A DNA stretch of 46,421 nucleotides from Pseudomonadota bacterium. Lineage in GTDB: Bacteria; Pseudomonadota; Gammaproteobacteria; Burkholderiales; Gallionellaceae. The stretch is from positions 1 through 46,421 of the forward strand of contig JAJXUI010000022.1 in the NCBI GenBank assembly GCA_021782995.1. Reading direction: 5' to 3'. Shown piece by piece: positions 37,070 through 46,421 of this stretch. The stretch's first letter is position 1. Each line of letters starts with the position of its first letter. The translations under genes and the position numbers were made by a program. The notes beneath the pieces are model-generated. The model made no database searches. It saw only the letters and a program-made list of their open reading frames with translations, and was not told the origin of the DNA.

Positions 37070-37525
37070 GTGAAACCCAGAGTGCAGCCCGCCCTGCGCG
37101 TCCGTGCAATGCGGGCGCTGGCCCGGCGCGAACTGACGCGTGCCGAACTGCAGGCCAAACTCTCCCCTTATGTAACCGAATCGGATGACTTGCAGGGCGT
37201 TCTCGATGACCTGGAGAAGCGCGGCTGGCTGTCTGATGTCCGGGCGACAGAGCAGATCGTGCGCATACGCAGCGAGAAATTCGGCATGCAACGCATTGCG
37301 CATGAACTTCGCCAGAAAGGCATCAGCGATGCATTGATCAGTGCATCGCTGCCGCAGCTGAAGGAAAATGAGCTGGAGAAGGCAAGGGCGGTATGGCAAC
37401 GCAAGTTTGCCGTGCCACCGCACGACCAGAAGGAAAAGGCGAGGCAAGTTCGCTTCCTGCAGTCACGGGGGTTTTCGCTGGACGTGATTTTCAAAATCCT
37501 GCGTATGGAAGATGAGTCAACCTGA
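37070..37525 (+). CDS. recX: Regulatory protein RecX
   Basis: 151 residues from a GTG at 37070. Longer readings from 36995 or 37064 are possible, but this start gives the family's usual N-terminus and length. It is made of three-helix RecX repeats: RVRAMRALARRELTRAELQAKL, then GWLSDVRATEQIVRIRSEKFGMQRIAHELRQKGI, then KARQVRFLQSRGFSLDVIFKIL. It binds and caps or inhibits RecA filaments. The following gene starts within its last five codons. Confidence 0.9.
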   Translation: MKPRVQPALRVRAMRALARRELTRAELQAKLSPYVTESDDLQGVLDDLEKRGWLSDVRATEQIVRIRSEKFGMQRIAHELRQKGISDALISASLPQLKENELEKARAVWQRKFAVPPHDQKEKARQVRFLQSRGFSLDVIFKILRMEDEST

Positions 37526-37835
37526 TTACCTGATACATGCCGCATTGCCGGCCTCTCATGTGAATGTCACATTCCAGGGGCCGTTCATGGGCAGCATGGT
37601 GACATGGGAAATGCAGTTGGCAACATTGCGGTATTATCGTGAAGCTGCGCATGATATTTCAGGATTTCTTTGTCCATTCATCGAGATAGCGGATTCAGGC
37701 GGTCAGGTTTATCCGCTCAGGGTAGGGTTGGATCTGGACATCATAGATGAGCCCGCGATCCGCAAGACCATCATCATGATCCGCAATTACAAGCGCCTGG
37801 CGATTGGCAGGCTGGAGTTTTGCCGGGATGAATGA
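37512..37835 (+). CDS. Conserved-looking hypothetical protein
   Basis: 107 residues, not recognised. No signal peptide and no membrane segment. It contains LRYYREAAHDISGFLCPFIEIADSGG, then a region GLDLDIIDEPAIRKTIIMIRNYKRLAIGRLEF that looks like an alternating strand/helix domain. The start overlaps the recX 3' end by 14 bases, so it is probably translated from the recA-recX message. Codon composition is similar to its neighbours, which supports it being a real gene. It could be a small accessory of recombination or unrelated. Confidence 0.6.
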   Translation: MSQPDYLIHAALPASHVNVTFQGPFMGSMVTWEMQLATLRYYREAAHDISGFLCPFIEIADSGGQVYPLRVGLDLDIIDEPAIRKTIIMIRNYKRLAIGRLEFCRDE

Positions 37836-37912
37836 CGGCGCATGCATGACTGGATGCACATTATCGGTGTACCATAACTCCGTTGTTTTGCGCACTTAAA
37901 CAGGGAGATTCC

Positions 37913-39106
37913 ATGGTGGCAACCGGGCAGGATAAGCATCAGTTTAAACTGAAAAGGTGGGGCATCGTAATCGGCAGCATCCTGATCGTTGTTCTGGTGG
38001 CTGGTTACTTCCTTCGTCCCAAGCCTATGCCTGTGAATTTGTGGACTGTTGAGCTCGGAAAAGTGGAAGCTACGGTCAGCAATAACAGGGCAGGCACCGT
38101 AAAAGCGTGCCGTCGCGCAAAGATGTCGCCCCAGGCAGGCGGGCAGATTTCCCAGCTGAAAGTCAAAAAGGGCCAGCGGGTGCAGAAGGGCCAGATATTG
38201 ATGGAGTTATGGCATGAAGATCTGCATGCCCAGGAAGATCTGGCTGTGGAGCAGTCAAAAACTGCACAGAGCCATGTCAAGGAGGCCTGTGCGCTGGCAG
38301 ATGCAGCGAATCGGGATGCTGAACGCAATGTACAGCTGAAGGCTCAGGGATTCATCTCTTCCCAGATACTTGATCGCAGCCAGACTGATGCCAAGGCGCG
38401 GCAGGCCGCATGCGATGCCGCCAAAGGCGAGGTAGAACAGAGCGAGGCACGCATCAAGCTGGCACGCGCCGCACTTGATCGCATGATGCTTCGTGCACCA
38501 TTCAGCGGCATCGTGGCCGACATACGTGGCGAGCTGGGTGAGTTTTCCACGCCCTCCCCGCCAGGTATTCCCACGTTACCTGCTATCGACCTGATCGACG
38601 ACAGCTGCCTGTATGTGAGCGCACCAATTGATGAGGTCGATGCTTCGGTCGTGAAAGTTGGCCAGCCTAGCCGGATTACACTGGATGCGATCAAGGGACA
38701 TACTTTTTCGGGTACTGTAAAGCGCATTGCGCCCTATGTGGTCGACCTTGAAAAGCAGGCACGCACTGTCGAAGTTGAGGTGGGCTTCAACGCAGTGCCA
38801 GAGGGCGAAAACCTGCTGGTGGGTTATAGCGCTGATATTGAAATCATCCATGAAACAAGAGACAACGTGGTGCGAATTCCTACCCAGTACCTGCTGGAAG
38901 GCAGGAAGGTCATGCTGTACAAGCCCAACGGATTGCTTGAGGAACGGGAAGTCACCACAGGGCTGTCCAACTGGCAGTTTACCGAGATATTTTCCGGCTT
39001 GCAGGTAGGCGATCAGGTCGTGACTTCACTGGAACAGAAGGGCGTCAAGCCGGGTGCCAGAGCCAAACCTGCTGCAAGCAGCAAAACTGACCAGCCTGCA
39101 AAATGA
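37913..39106 (+). CDS. Membrane fusion protein of an ABC exporter (MacA-like)
   Basis: 397 residues from the ATG at 37913 with an AGGGAGA ribosome binding site. One N-terminal membrane helix (about 16-34) anchors it to the inner membrane. The periplasmic part shows the lipoyl-like halves (PQAGGQISQLKVKKGQRVQKGQILMEL and LRAPFSGIVADIRGELGEF) either side of a coiled-coil hairpin (about 100-190), then beta-barrel and membrane-proximal domains. It should connect the inner-membrane permeases to an outer-membrane channel encoded elsewhere. It begins a tightly packed four-gene operon with the ATPase and two permeases. Confidence 0.87.
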   Translation: MVATGQDKHQFKLKRWGIVIGSILIVVLVAGYFLRPKPMPVNLWTVELGKVEATVSNNRAGTVKACRRAKMSPQAGGQISQLKVKKGQRVQKGQILMELWHEDLHAQEDLAVEQSKTAQSHVKEACALADAANRDAERNVQLKAQGFISSQILDRSQTDAKARQAACDAAKGEVEQSEARIKLARAALDRMMLRAPFSGIVADIRGELGEFSTPSPPGIPTLPAIDLIDDSCLYVSAPIDEVDASVVKVGQPSRITLDAIKGHTFSGTVKRIAPYVVDLEKQARTVEVEVGFNAVPEGENLLVGYSADIEIIHETRDNVVRIPTQYLLEGRKVMLYKPNGLLEEREVTTGLSNWQFTEIFSGLQVGDQVVTSLEQKGVKPGARAKPAASSKTDQPAK

Positions 39107-39783
39107 TCGAGTTGAAAAATATCAGCCGCAATTTCCAGGTGGGCGACCAGATCGTGCATGCCTTGCGCGACATCGATCTGATGTTTGGCGCAGGTGAGTA
39201 TATCTCCATCATGGGCCCATCCGGCTCCGGCAAATCAACCCTGTTGAACATGATAGGCCTTCTGGACCGTCCTTCTTCAGGCATCTACAGGCTGGATGGG
39301 CTGGATGTAACCACGCTGGATGATGAGGCACAGGCGCGGGTGCGCCGGGAAAAAATCGGTTTTGTATTCCAGTTTTTTCACCTTGTACCACGGCTCACTG
39401 CGGCCATGAATATCGAGTTGCCGCTGATGCTGGCAGGTATTGATCCTGAAGAGCGCAAGGCGCGCGTAGCGAAGCTTGTCGAAAGCTATGGCCTGAAGGA
39501 TCGCGCAGATCACCGGCCAGAACAGCTTTCCGGCGGTCAGCGACAGCGCGTGGCCATTGCGCGAGCCACCATCATGAAACCTTCAGTCTTGCTGGCGGAC
39601 GAACCTACGGGCAACCTGGATCGCGCTACAGGGCATGAAGTGATGCGCCTGCTGGAACAGCTCACCGAGCAAGGTGTCACCCTGGTGATGGTGACGCATG
39701 ACCATGAAAACGGAAACCGGGCGCAACGGCAAATCAACATGGAAGATGGTCGCATCCTGTCTGATCAGCGTAAGGGCGGCTGA
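39103..39783 (+). CDS. ABC transporter ATP-binding protein (MacB/LolD-like)
   Basis: 226 residues, a stand-alone nucleotide-binding domain. Walker A GPSGSGKST is at 38-46, the Q-loop glutamine about 90, signature LSGGQ at 142-146, Walker B VLLADEPTG near 162-170, and the switch histidine in VMVTHD. It powers the export system formed with the adjacent genes. Its start overlaps the fusion-protein stop by ATGA, and the first permease begins two bases after its own stop. Confidence 0.93.
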   Translation: MIELKNISRNFQVGDQIVHALRDIDLMFGAGEYISIMGPSGSGKSTLLNMIGLLDRPSSGIYRLDGLDVTTLDDEAQARVRREKIGFVFQFFHLVPRLTAAMNIELPLMLAGIDPEERKARVAKLVESYGLKDRADHRPEQLSGGQRQRVAIARATIMKPSVLLADEPTGNLDRATGHEVMRLLEQLTEQGVTLVMVTHDHENGNRAQRQINMEDGRILSDQRKGG

Positions 39784-39784
39784 G

Positions 39785-40993
39785 ATGATAGTGCGCGATG
39801 TGATCGATTTCGCCACGCGCAGCCTGAACAGCGCACGTTCGCGCTCCTTCCTGATGATGCTGGCGATGTCGATCGGCGTGGCATCGGTACTCATCCTGAC
39901 CGCACTCGGTGAAGGTGCACGCCGCTATGTAGTTAACCAGTTTTCCTCGCTGGGCACCAATCTGGTCATCGTTTTCCCCGGCAGGTCTGAAACCGCAGGC
40001 ATCAGTCCCGGCATGTTGCTGGGGCAGACCCCGCGCGATCTTGTGCTGGAAGATGCACTGGCGATCAAACGCAGCAGCGCAGTCATGCGAGTTGCACCTT
40101 TGGCAATTGGCGGTACCCAGGCAGCCAATGGCGCGCGAAATCGGGAAGTGGTGGTGCTGGGCTCCACCGCGGACTTGCTGCCGATCAGGCATATGGAAAT
40201 GGCACAAGGGCAGTTCCTGCCACAAATGGATGAAACCACAGCAGCACCGATGGTGGTGATCGGCAGCAAGATCCGGCAGGAACTATTTGGTGTGGATAAC
40301 GCCGTTGGTAACTGGCTCAAGCTGGGTGACCGCAAATTCAGGGTGATCGGCATCCTATCTTCACAAGGCGAATCGATGGGCATGAACAGCGACGAGATGG
40401 TGATCATCCCGGTAACTTCAGCGCATCAGCTGTTCAACACGCAGAACCTGCTGCGCATTCTGGTGGAGGCAAAGAATCGCGAGCTGATTCCGCGTGCACT
40501 GAAGGATACTGAAGACATCATTGCCGCCCGGCATGGCGGCGAGAAGGATGTGACAGTTGTGACGCAGGATGCAGTGATTGCAACCTTCGACCGCATTCTC
40601 GGCGCGCTGACAATGGCAGTAGGCGGCATTGCGGCCATCAGCCTCGCGGTGGCCGGTGTGCTGATCATGAACGTGATGCTGATTGCCGTTTCGCAACGTA
40701 CACAGGAGATCGGCCTGTTGAAGGCCTTGGGAGCGCCGCCGGCCGAGATTCGCCGGCTGTTTTTTGCGGAGGCTGTAATGTTGTCGCTGATCGGCAGCGT
40801 GATCGGGTTGATTATGGGTGAAGCCGGCAGCTTCATCATCGGCAAGGTCTATCCGACGCTGCCGGTAACCACGCCATTGTGGGCAGTCGTAGCCGCATTT
40901 GTTACGGCACTGGTAACAGGTATCGCATTCAGCGTATGGCCGGCGCGACGTGCTGCCGAGCTGGATCCCGTGCTGGCGCTTGCCAGAAGATGA
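39785..40993 (+). CDS. ABC exporter permease 1 (MacB/FtsX type)
   Basis: 402 residues from the ATG at 39785. The layout is that of MacB-type permeases: one membrane helix near the N-terminus (about 21-42, RSFLMMLAMSIGVASVLIL), a large periplasmic domain (about 50-270), then three helices in the FtsX-like C-terminal part (GGIAAISLAVAGVLIMNVML onward). Here the ATPase is a separate protein, unlike fused MacB. It is 30 percent or so alike, by eye, to permease 2 next door, so the two probably form a heterodimer. Substrate unknown. Confidence 0.87.
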   Translation: MIVRDVIDFATRSLNSARSRSFLMMLAMSIGVASVLILTALGEGARRYVVNQFSSLGTNLVIVFPGRSETAGISPGMLLGQTPRDLVLEDALAIKRSSAVMRVAPLAIGGTQAANGARNREVVVLGSTADLLPIRHMEMAQGQFLPQMDETTAAPMVVIGSKIRQELFGVDNAVGNWLKLGDRKFRVIGILSSQGESMGMNSDEMVIIPVTSAHQLFNTQNLLRILVEAKNRELIPRALKDTEDIIAARHGGEKDVTVVTQDAVIATFDRILGALTMAVGGIAAISLAVAGVLIMNVMLIAVSQRTQEIGLLKALGAPPAEIRRLFFAEAVMLSLIGSVIGLIMGEAGSFIIGKVYPTLPVTTPLWAVVAAFVTALVTGIAFSVWPARRAAELDPVLALARR

Positions 40994-40997
40994 TGCC

Positions 40998-42197
40998 ATG
41001 TCATTCCGCGACCTGTTCCGCCTGACCATCTCCACCTTTCTGGTGTACCGCATGCGCAGCTTCCTCACCGGGTTGGGCATTGCGATCGGTGTTGCAGCCG
41101 TGATCCTGCTCACCTCCATCGGTGAAGGCCTGCATGAGTTCATGCTGGATGAATTCAGCCAGTTTGGAACCAATATTGTCACCATCCAGCCCGGAAAGGC
41201 GCAGACGCACGGTGCGAGTGTTGGCATATTTGGCAGCGTCAAACCGCTTACCATCGAGGATGCGGAATCGTTGCGCCGCCTGCCCTATGTGGAGTTCGTC
41301 AATCCTTCGGTGCAAGGCAATGCGGAAATCCGCGCCAATGGCAAAAGCCGCCGTGTCATGGTGTATGGCTGCGGACCGGATGTGCCACGTGCGTTCAAGA
41401 TGAAAGTGCAGCTGGGTAATTTCCTGCCGGCAGATGAAGCTACGCGCGCACGGAATTTCGTGGTGATCGGCAGCCGCGTGCGCGAGGAATTGTTCCGCGA
41501 TGTGAATCCGCTGGGCGAATATCTGCGCATCGGCGGCGAGCGCTATCGCATTCTGGGCGTGATGGAATCCAAGGGGCAAACACTGGGTGTGGATATGGAT
41601 GACATGGTGTATATCCCCGCCGAGCGTGCACTGGAAATGTTCAATCGCACTGGACTGATCGAGATCAATGTGAATTATCTTGCCTCGGCAGACGTCAATG
41701 GAGTGGTCAAGAGCATCACCAGCACGCTGGTGGCACGGCATGGGCGAGAGGATTTCACCGCCATTACGCAGGAACAGGCACTGGAAGTGATGACCTCGGT
41801 ATTGAGTGTCATTACATTTGCTGTCGGCGCCCTGGGTGGCATTTCATTGCTGGTCGGCGGTGTGGGCATCCTGACCATCATGACCATGGCGGTAGCAGAG
41901 CGTACTGGAGAGATAGGTTTATTGCGCGCACTGGGCGCGCGCAAACAGCAGGTGCTGGCGCTGTTTCTCGGTGAGGCCATCATGCTGTCGGCGATGGGGG
42001 GATTGGCTGGTTTATTGATGGGCATGGGGGTAGCGCAGGTCTTGCACCTCATTTTTCCGGCTTTGCCGGTACACACCTCGGTATTTTTTGCGACGCTGGC
42101 AGAAAGCAGCGCAGTATTGATCGGCCTTGCAGCCGGCGTTGCACCGGCCAGTCGCGCCGCCAACCTGGATCCGGTTGAAGCGCTGAGAACTGAGTAG
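40998..42197 (+). CDS. ABC exporter permease 2 (MacB/FtsX type)
   Basis: 399 residues. The same architecture as permease 1: an N-terminal helix (RMRSFLTGLGIAIGVAAVILL), a periplasmic MacB core domain with LDEFSQFGTNIVTIQPGK, and three C-terminal FtsX helices (GGISLLVGGVGILTIMTMAVAERTGEIGLLRALGA). It starts four bases after permease 1 and ends the operon. MacB-like pumps of this four-gene type export peptides, siderophores, macrolides or heme-like compounds in different bacteria; nothing here selects between them. Confidence 0.87.
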   Translation: MSFRDLFRLTISTFLVYRMRSFLTGLGIAIGVAAVILLTSIGEGLHEFMLDEFSQFGTNIVTIQPGKAQTHGASVGIFGSVKPLTIEDAESLRRLPYVEFVNPSVQGNAEIRANGKSRRVMVYGCGPDVPRAFKMKVQLGNFLPADEATRARNFVVIGSRVREELFRDVNPLGEYLRIGGERYRILGVMESKGQTLGVDMDDMVYIPAERALEMFNRTGLIEINVNYLASADVNGVVKSITSTLVARHGREDFTAITQEQALEVMTSVLSVITFAVGALGGISLLVGGVGILTIMTMAVAERTGEIGLLRALGARKQQVLALFLGEAIMLSAMGGLAGLLMGMGVAQVLHLIFPALPVHTSVFFATLAESSAVLIGLAAGVAPASRAANLDPVEALRTE

Positions 42198-42201
42198 CCG
42201 T

Positions 42202-42222
42202 TTGATTATATTAAATTAATTG
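42202..42222 (+). repeat. AT-rich element TTGAWTATATTA, between convergent genes
   Basis: TTGATTATATTAAATTAATTG, five bases after the permease 2 stop and running into the last codons of the convergent tlpA-like gene. It is not followed by a gene start. Confidence 0.45.
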
Positions 42223-42764
42223 AAAAGCTGCTCGATGGTGACCTGCAGTTTCTCGTAAGAAATTGCACCAAGCTGAGTGGCTACGATCTTGCCATCTTGC
42301 CCAACGACCACGGTATACGGCAATCCACCCTCCTTGTTGCCGATGCGCTTCGCCAGATCAATTCCGGCCAGGTCGCCCAGCAACACCGGATAATTCATTT
42401 TGTACTCCTTGGCGAAATCCACCACCTTGCTTTTCTGGTCGATGGCAATACCCACAATCTGCACGCCTTTGCTTGCGTAAGCCTTCTGGAATTTAACGAA
42501 ATCGGGGATCTCCGCACGGCACGGTGGACACCAGGTAGCCCAGAAATTCAGCACCATGATCTTGCCCTTCCACTGTGAAAGCGGCTGCCTTTTTTCTTCC
42601 AGGTCCAGGAAGCTGAATTGCTGAATAGCTGCAGCAGCTTCGGGTGCGCTGAGGTTATAACTGATGGAGGTGTTGGTGGTTTTCGGGGCCAGTACAAAAT
42701 AGGCAGCGATGCTGAGCGCCATTGCTACGAGTACAAACTGCAAGAATAATTTCATCGGATTCAT
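42216..42764 (-). CDS. TlpA-like thiol:disulfide reductase
   Basis: 182 residues from 42764; an internal ATG at 42755 is an alternative start. An N-terminal hydrophobic helix (about 5-26) acts as signal anchor, so the thioredoxin domain is periplasmic. The active site WCPPC has Cys79 and Cys82 within VLNFWATWCPPCRAEIP, and the cis-Pro loop is GLPYTVVV. Proteins of this type reduce disulfides, often for cytochrome c maturation, but no cytochrome genes are nearby. It is the second membrane-tethered thioredoxin in the window. Confidence 0.88.
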   Translation of the reverse strand: MNPMKLFLQFVLVAMALSIAAYFVLAPKTTNTSISYNLSAPEAAAAIQQFSFLDLEEKRQPLSQWKGKIMVLNFWATWCPPCRAEIPDFVKFQKAYASKGVQIVGIAIDQKSKVVDFAKEYKMNYPVLLGDLAGIDLAKRIGNKEGGLPYTVVVGQDGKIVATQLGAISYEKLQVTIEQLFN

Positions 42765-42855
42765 TATTGGCCCAATCTTTCATTTATCACAAAACGCTAA
42801 TGATACACTGACAAGCCATTTCGGCATAAGTTGCCGAATTTATCCAGGAATAGAG

Positions 42856-43311
42856 ATGAAAAATACAGGATTGATTTTATTAATGATATTTGTTGGATTT
42901 CCTGCCCTGGAAATCTATGCCACGGTGACAGTAGCCGACTATATCGGCTGGTGGACGCTACTCTGGTTGATATTGAGTGCCTTGGCGGGCTGGCTGCTGA
43001 TCAAGGAAGAAAGTGTGGCCATCTTCGGCCGCATCATGGTGGCAATGCAGAACGGACAGACGCCATTTTCCGCGCTGTGGGATAGCGGCAGGACATTTCT
43101 GGCCGGCGGCCTGCTGATTTTCCCCGGTGTGCTGAGTGATGTGATCGCGCTAATTTTGCTGTTGCTGCCCAACCGCTCCGAGCAGCCTGCTCAAGGTGGA
43201 TATGAAACGGGCAGTTTCGAAAAGGGGCGCTTCGAAGATGACGGCATCATTGAAGGTGAGGGGCGCATTGTGGAAGTGGAGCGCATCGAGGTGCGCAAGT
43301 ACGATCAGTAA
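42856..43311 (+). CDS. fxsA: FxsA family membrane protein
   Basis: 151 residues from the ATG at 42856 with AGGAATAG as ribosome binding site. Three or four hydrophobic segments: about 4-20, 28-46 and 70-105. The N-terminal GLILLMIFVGFPALEIYATVTVADYIGWW and GGLLIFPGVLSDVIALILLLLP match FxsA, whose overproduction in E. coli relieves phage T7 exclusion by the F plasmid. The cytoplasmic tail is charged and includes an acidic stretch. Normal function is unknown. Confidence 0.88.
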   Translation: MKNTGLILLMIFVGFPALEIYATVTVADYIGWWTLLWLILSALAGWLLIKEESVAIFGRIMVAMQNGQTPFSALWDSGRTFLAGGLLIFPGVLSDVIALILLLLPNRSEQPAQGGYETGSFEKGRFEDDGIIEGEGRIVEVERIEVRKYDQ

Positions 43312-43564
43312 AACAAGCCGTGGAGTGTGAGTTCCGGTCTGCAATCCAATTTGAGGTTGGTTGTGTTTAAGTGCCCCATCTTTGGGTTAGCTGAGTCGCA
43401 AGGGTATGCGGCAGTCAGAGTGGCTGGGTATATCATAATAAATTCAATGAATTGCATTGCATGCCCTGCAGCTTTGCGGCTCGGGTCAGCTATATGTGTC
43501 TGGTAGCTGGGGCAGTGTGCACAATGATATGATTACGTTTTATTTTTTCAGCATCAGAAATCCC

Positions 43565-46186
<2,622 letters not shown>

Positions 46187-46297
46187 ACTTGATTCGTCTG
46201 CTTTGTCCCACGAGCCGAAATTACGAGATGCCTTCCAATTAGGGAATTTATGCCGCCAAAAAGCCGAAATCCGCTTCTCACTTGGCTATTAACGTTC

Positions 46298-46321
46298 GCG
46301 GATTCAAATTTGAAGTGCAAC
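46298..46321. repeat. Probable terminal inverted repeat of an IS30-family element
   Basis: GCGGATTCAAATTTGAAGTGCAAC directly after the transposase stop (minus strand). It resembles the end sequences of IS30-family elements and contains a perfect TTCAAATTTGAA palindrome. The other end lies outside the window. Confidence 0.6.
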
Positions 46322-46323
46322 GC

Positions 46324-46421
46324 TTATTTGAAGAATACCTGATTAGGCGTCAAGTAACCAAGCCTCTTTCTGGGACGATTGTTTAAGCGTTTCATCACTT
46401 CATTTATCTCCTGTTGTGTAA
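46324..46421 (-). mobile_element. IS30-family transposase, C-terminal fragment (cut by window edge)
   Basis: The last 31 codons of a transposase read on the minus strand and stop at 46326-46324. The residues TQQEINEVMKRLNNRPRKRL followed by GYLTPNQVF are characteristic of IS30-family transposases, whose C-terminus ends shortly after the catalytic domain. The frame is open to the window edge, so the element may be intact beyond it. It lies about 110 bases past alaS. Confidence 0.85.

Overview
The window reads as a chromosomal segment of a betaproteobacterium, most likely of the Nitrosomonadales/Gallionellaceae type. The placement is an inference from gene order (fimV-truA-trpFBA-accD-folC-dedD-cvpA-purF-metZ, recA-recX-alaS, leuCDB-asd) and protein character, not from a search. 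Coding density is high, most genes are housekeeping, and there is no large mobile island, CRISPR array, rRNA or tRNA that I can see.

Layout. 1-1310: a heavy-metal two-component regulator (its kinase is cut by the left edge), divergent from a CusF-like periplasmic copper chaperone, with a TTACA-N4-TGTAA type palindrome between them. 1400-3512: pirin, a lipoprotein and a small Mth938-like protein. 3765-8789: alaA-hom-thrC followed by a DUF2721 membrane protein and a membrane-anchored thioredoxin. 8784-10049: a two-receiver diguanylate cyclase whose second receiver is degenerate. 10282-14326: grpE-dnaK-dnaJ behind a near-consensus heat-shock (sigma32) promoter, ending in an 89-bp tandem repeat that includes the last codons of dnaJ. 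14435-15592: an MFS transporter. 15810-20094: leuC-leuD-leuB-asd. 20245-24701: fimV, a small membrane protein and truA. 24773-33850: trpF-trpB-trpA-accD-folC-dedD-cvpA-purF, then metZ behind a SAM-II riboswitch. 33850-37835: pncC, two periplasmic DsrE-like paralogues, recA, recX and an unknown small gene. 37913-42197: a four-gene MacAB-like ABC export operon. 42216-46186: a TlpA-like thioredoxin, fxsA and alaS. 46298-46421: the 3' end of an IS30-family insertion sequence, cut by the right edge.

How the genes fit together. Much of the window is amino-acid biosynthesis: the aspartate branch (asd, hom, thrC, metZ), leucine (leuCDB), tryptophan (trpFBA) and alanine (alaA). These are mixed with the start of fatty-acid synthesis (accD), folate (folC) and purine (purF) synthesis. 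Methionine synthesis appears to be controlled by SAM through an RNA switch directly in front of metZ.

The most distinctive non-coding signals are: (1) the compact promoter / SAM-II riboswitch / terminator unit before metZ; (2) a recurrent AT-rich element, TTGAWTATATTA, that occurs six times on the same strand, five of them between genes; (3) the 2.9-copy 89-bp repeat after dnaJ; and (4) a long hairpin between dnaK and dnaJ. I found no convincing wholly new multi-gene system; the best candidates for new biology are these regulatory elements and a few uncharacterised small genes.
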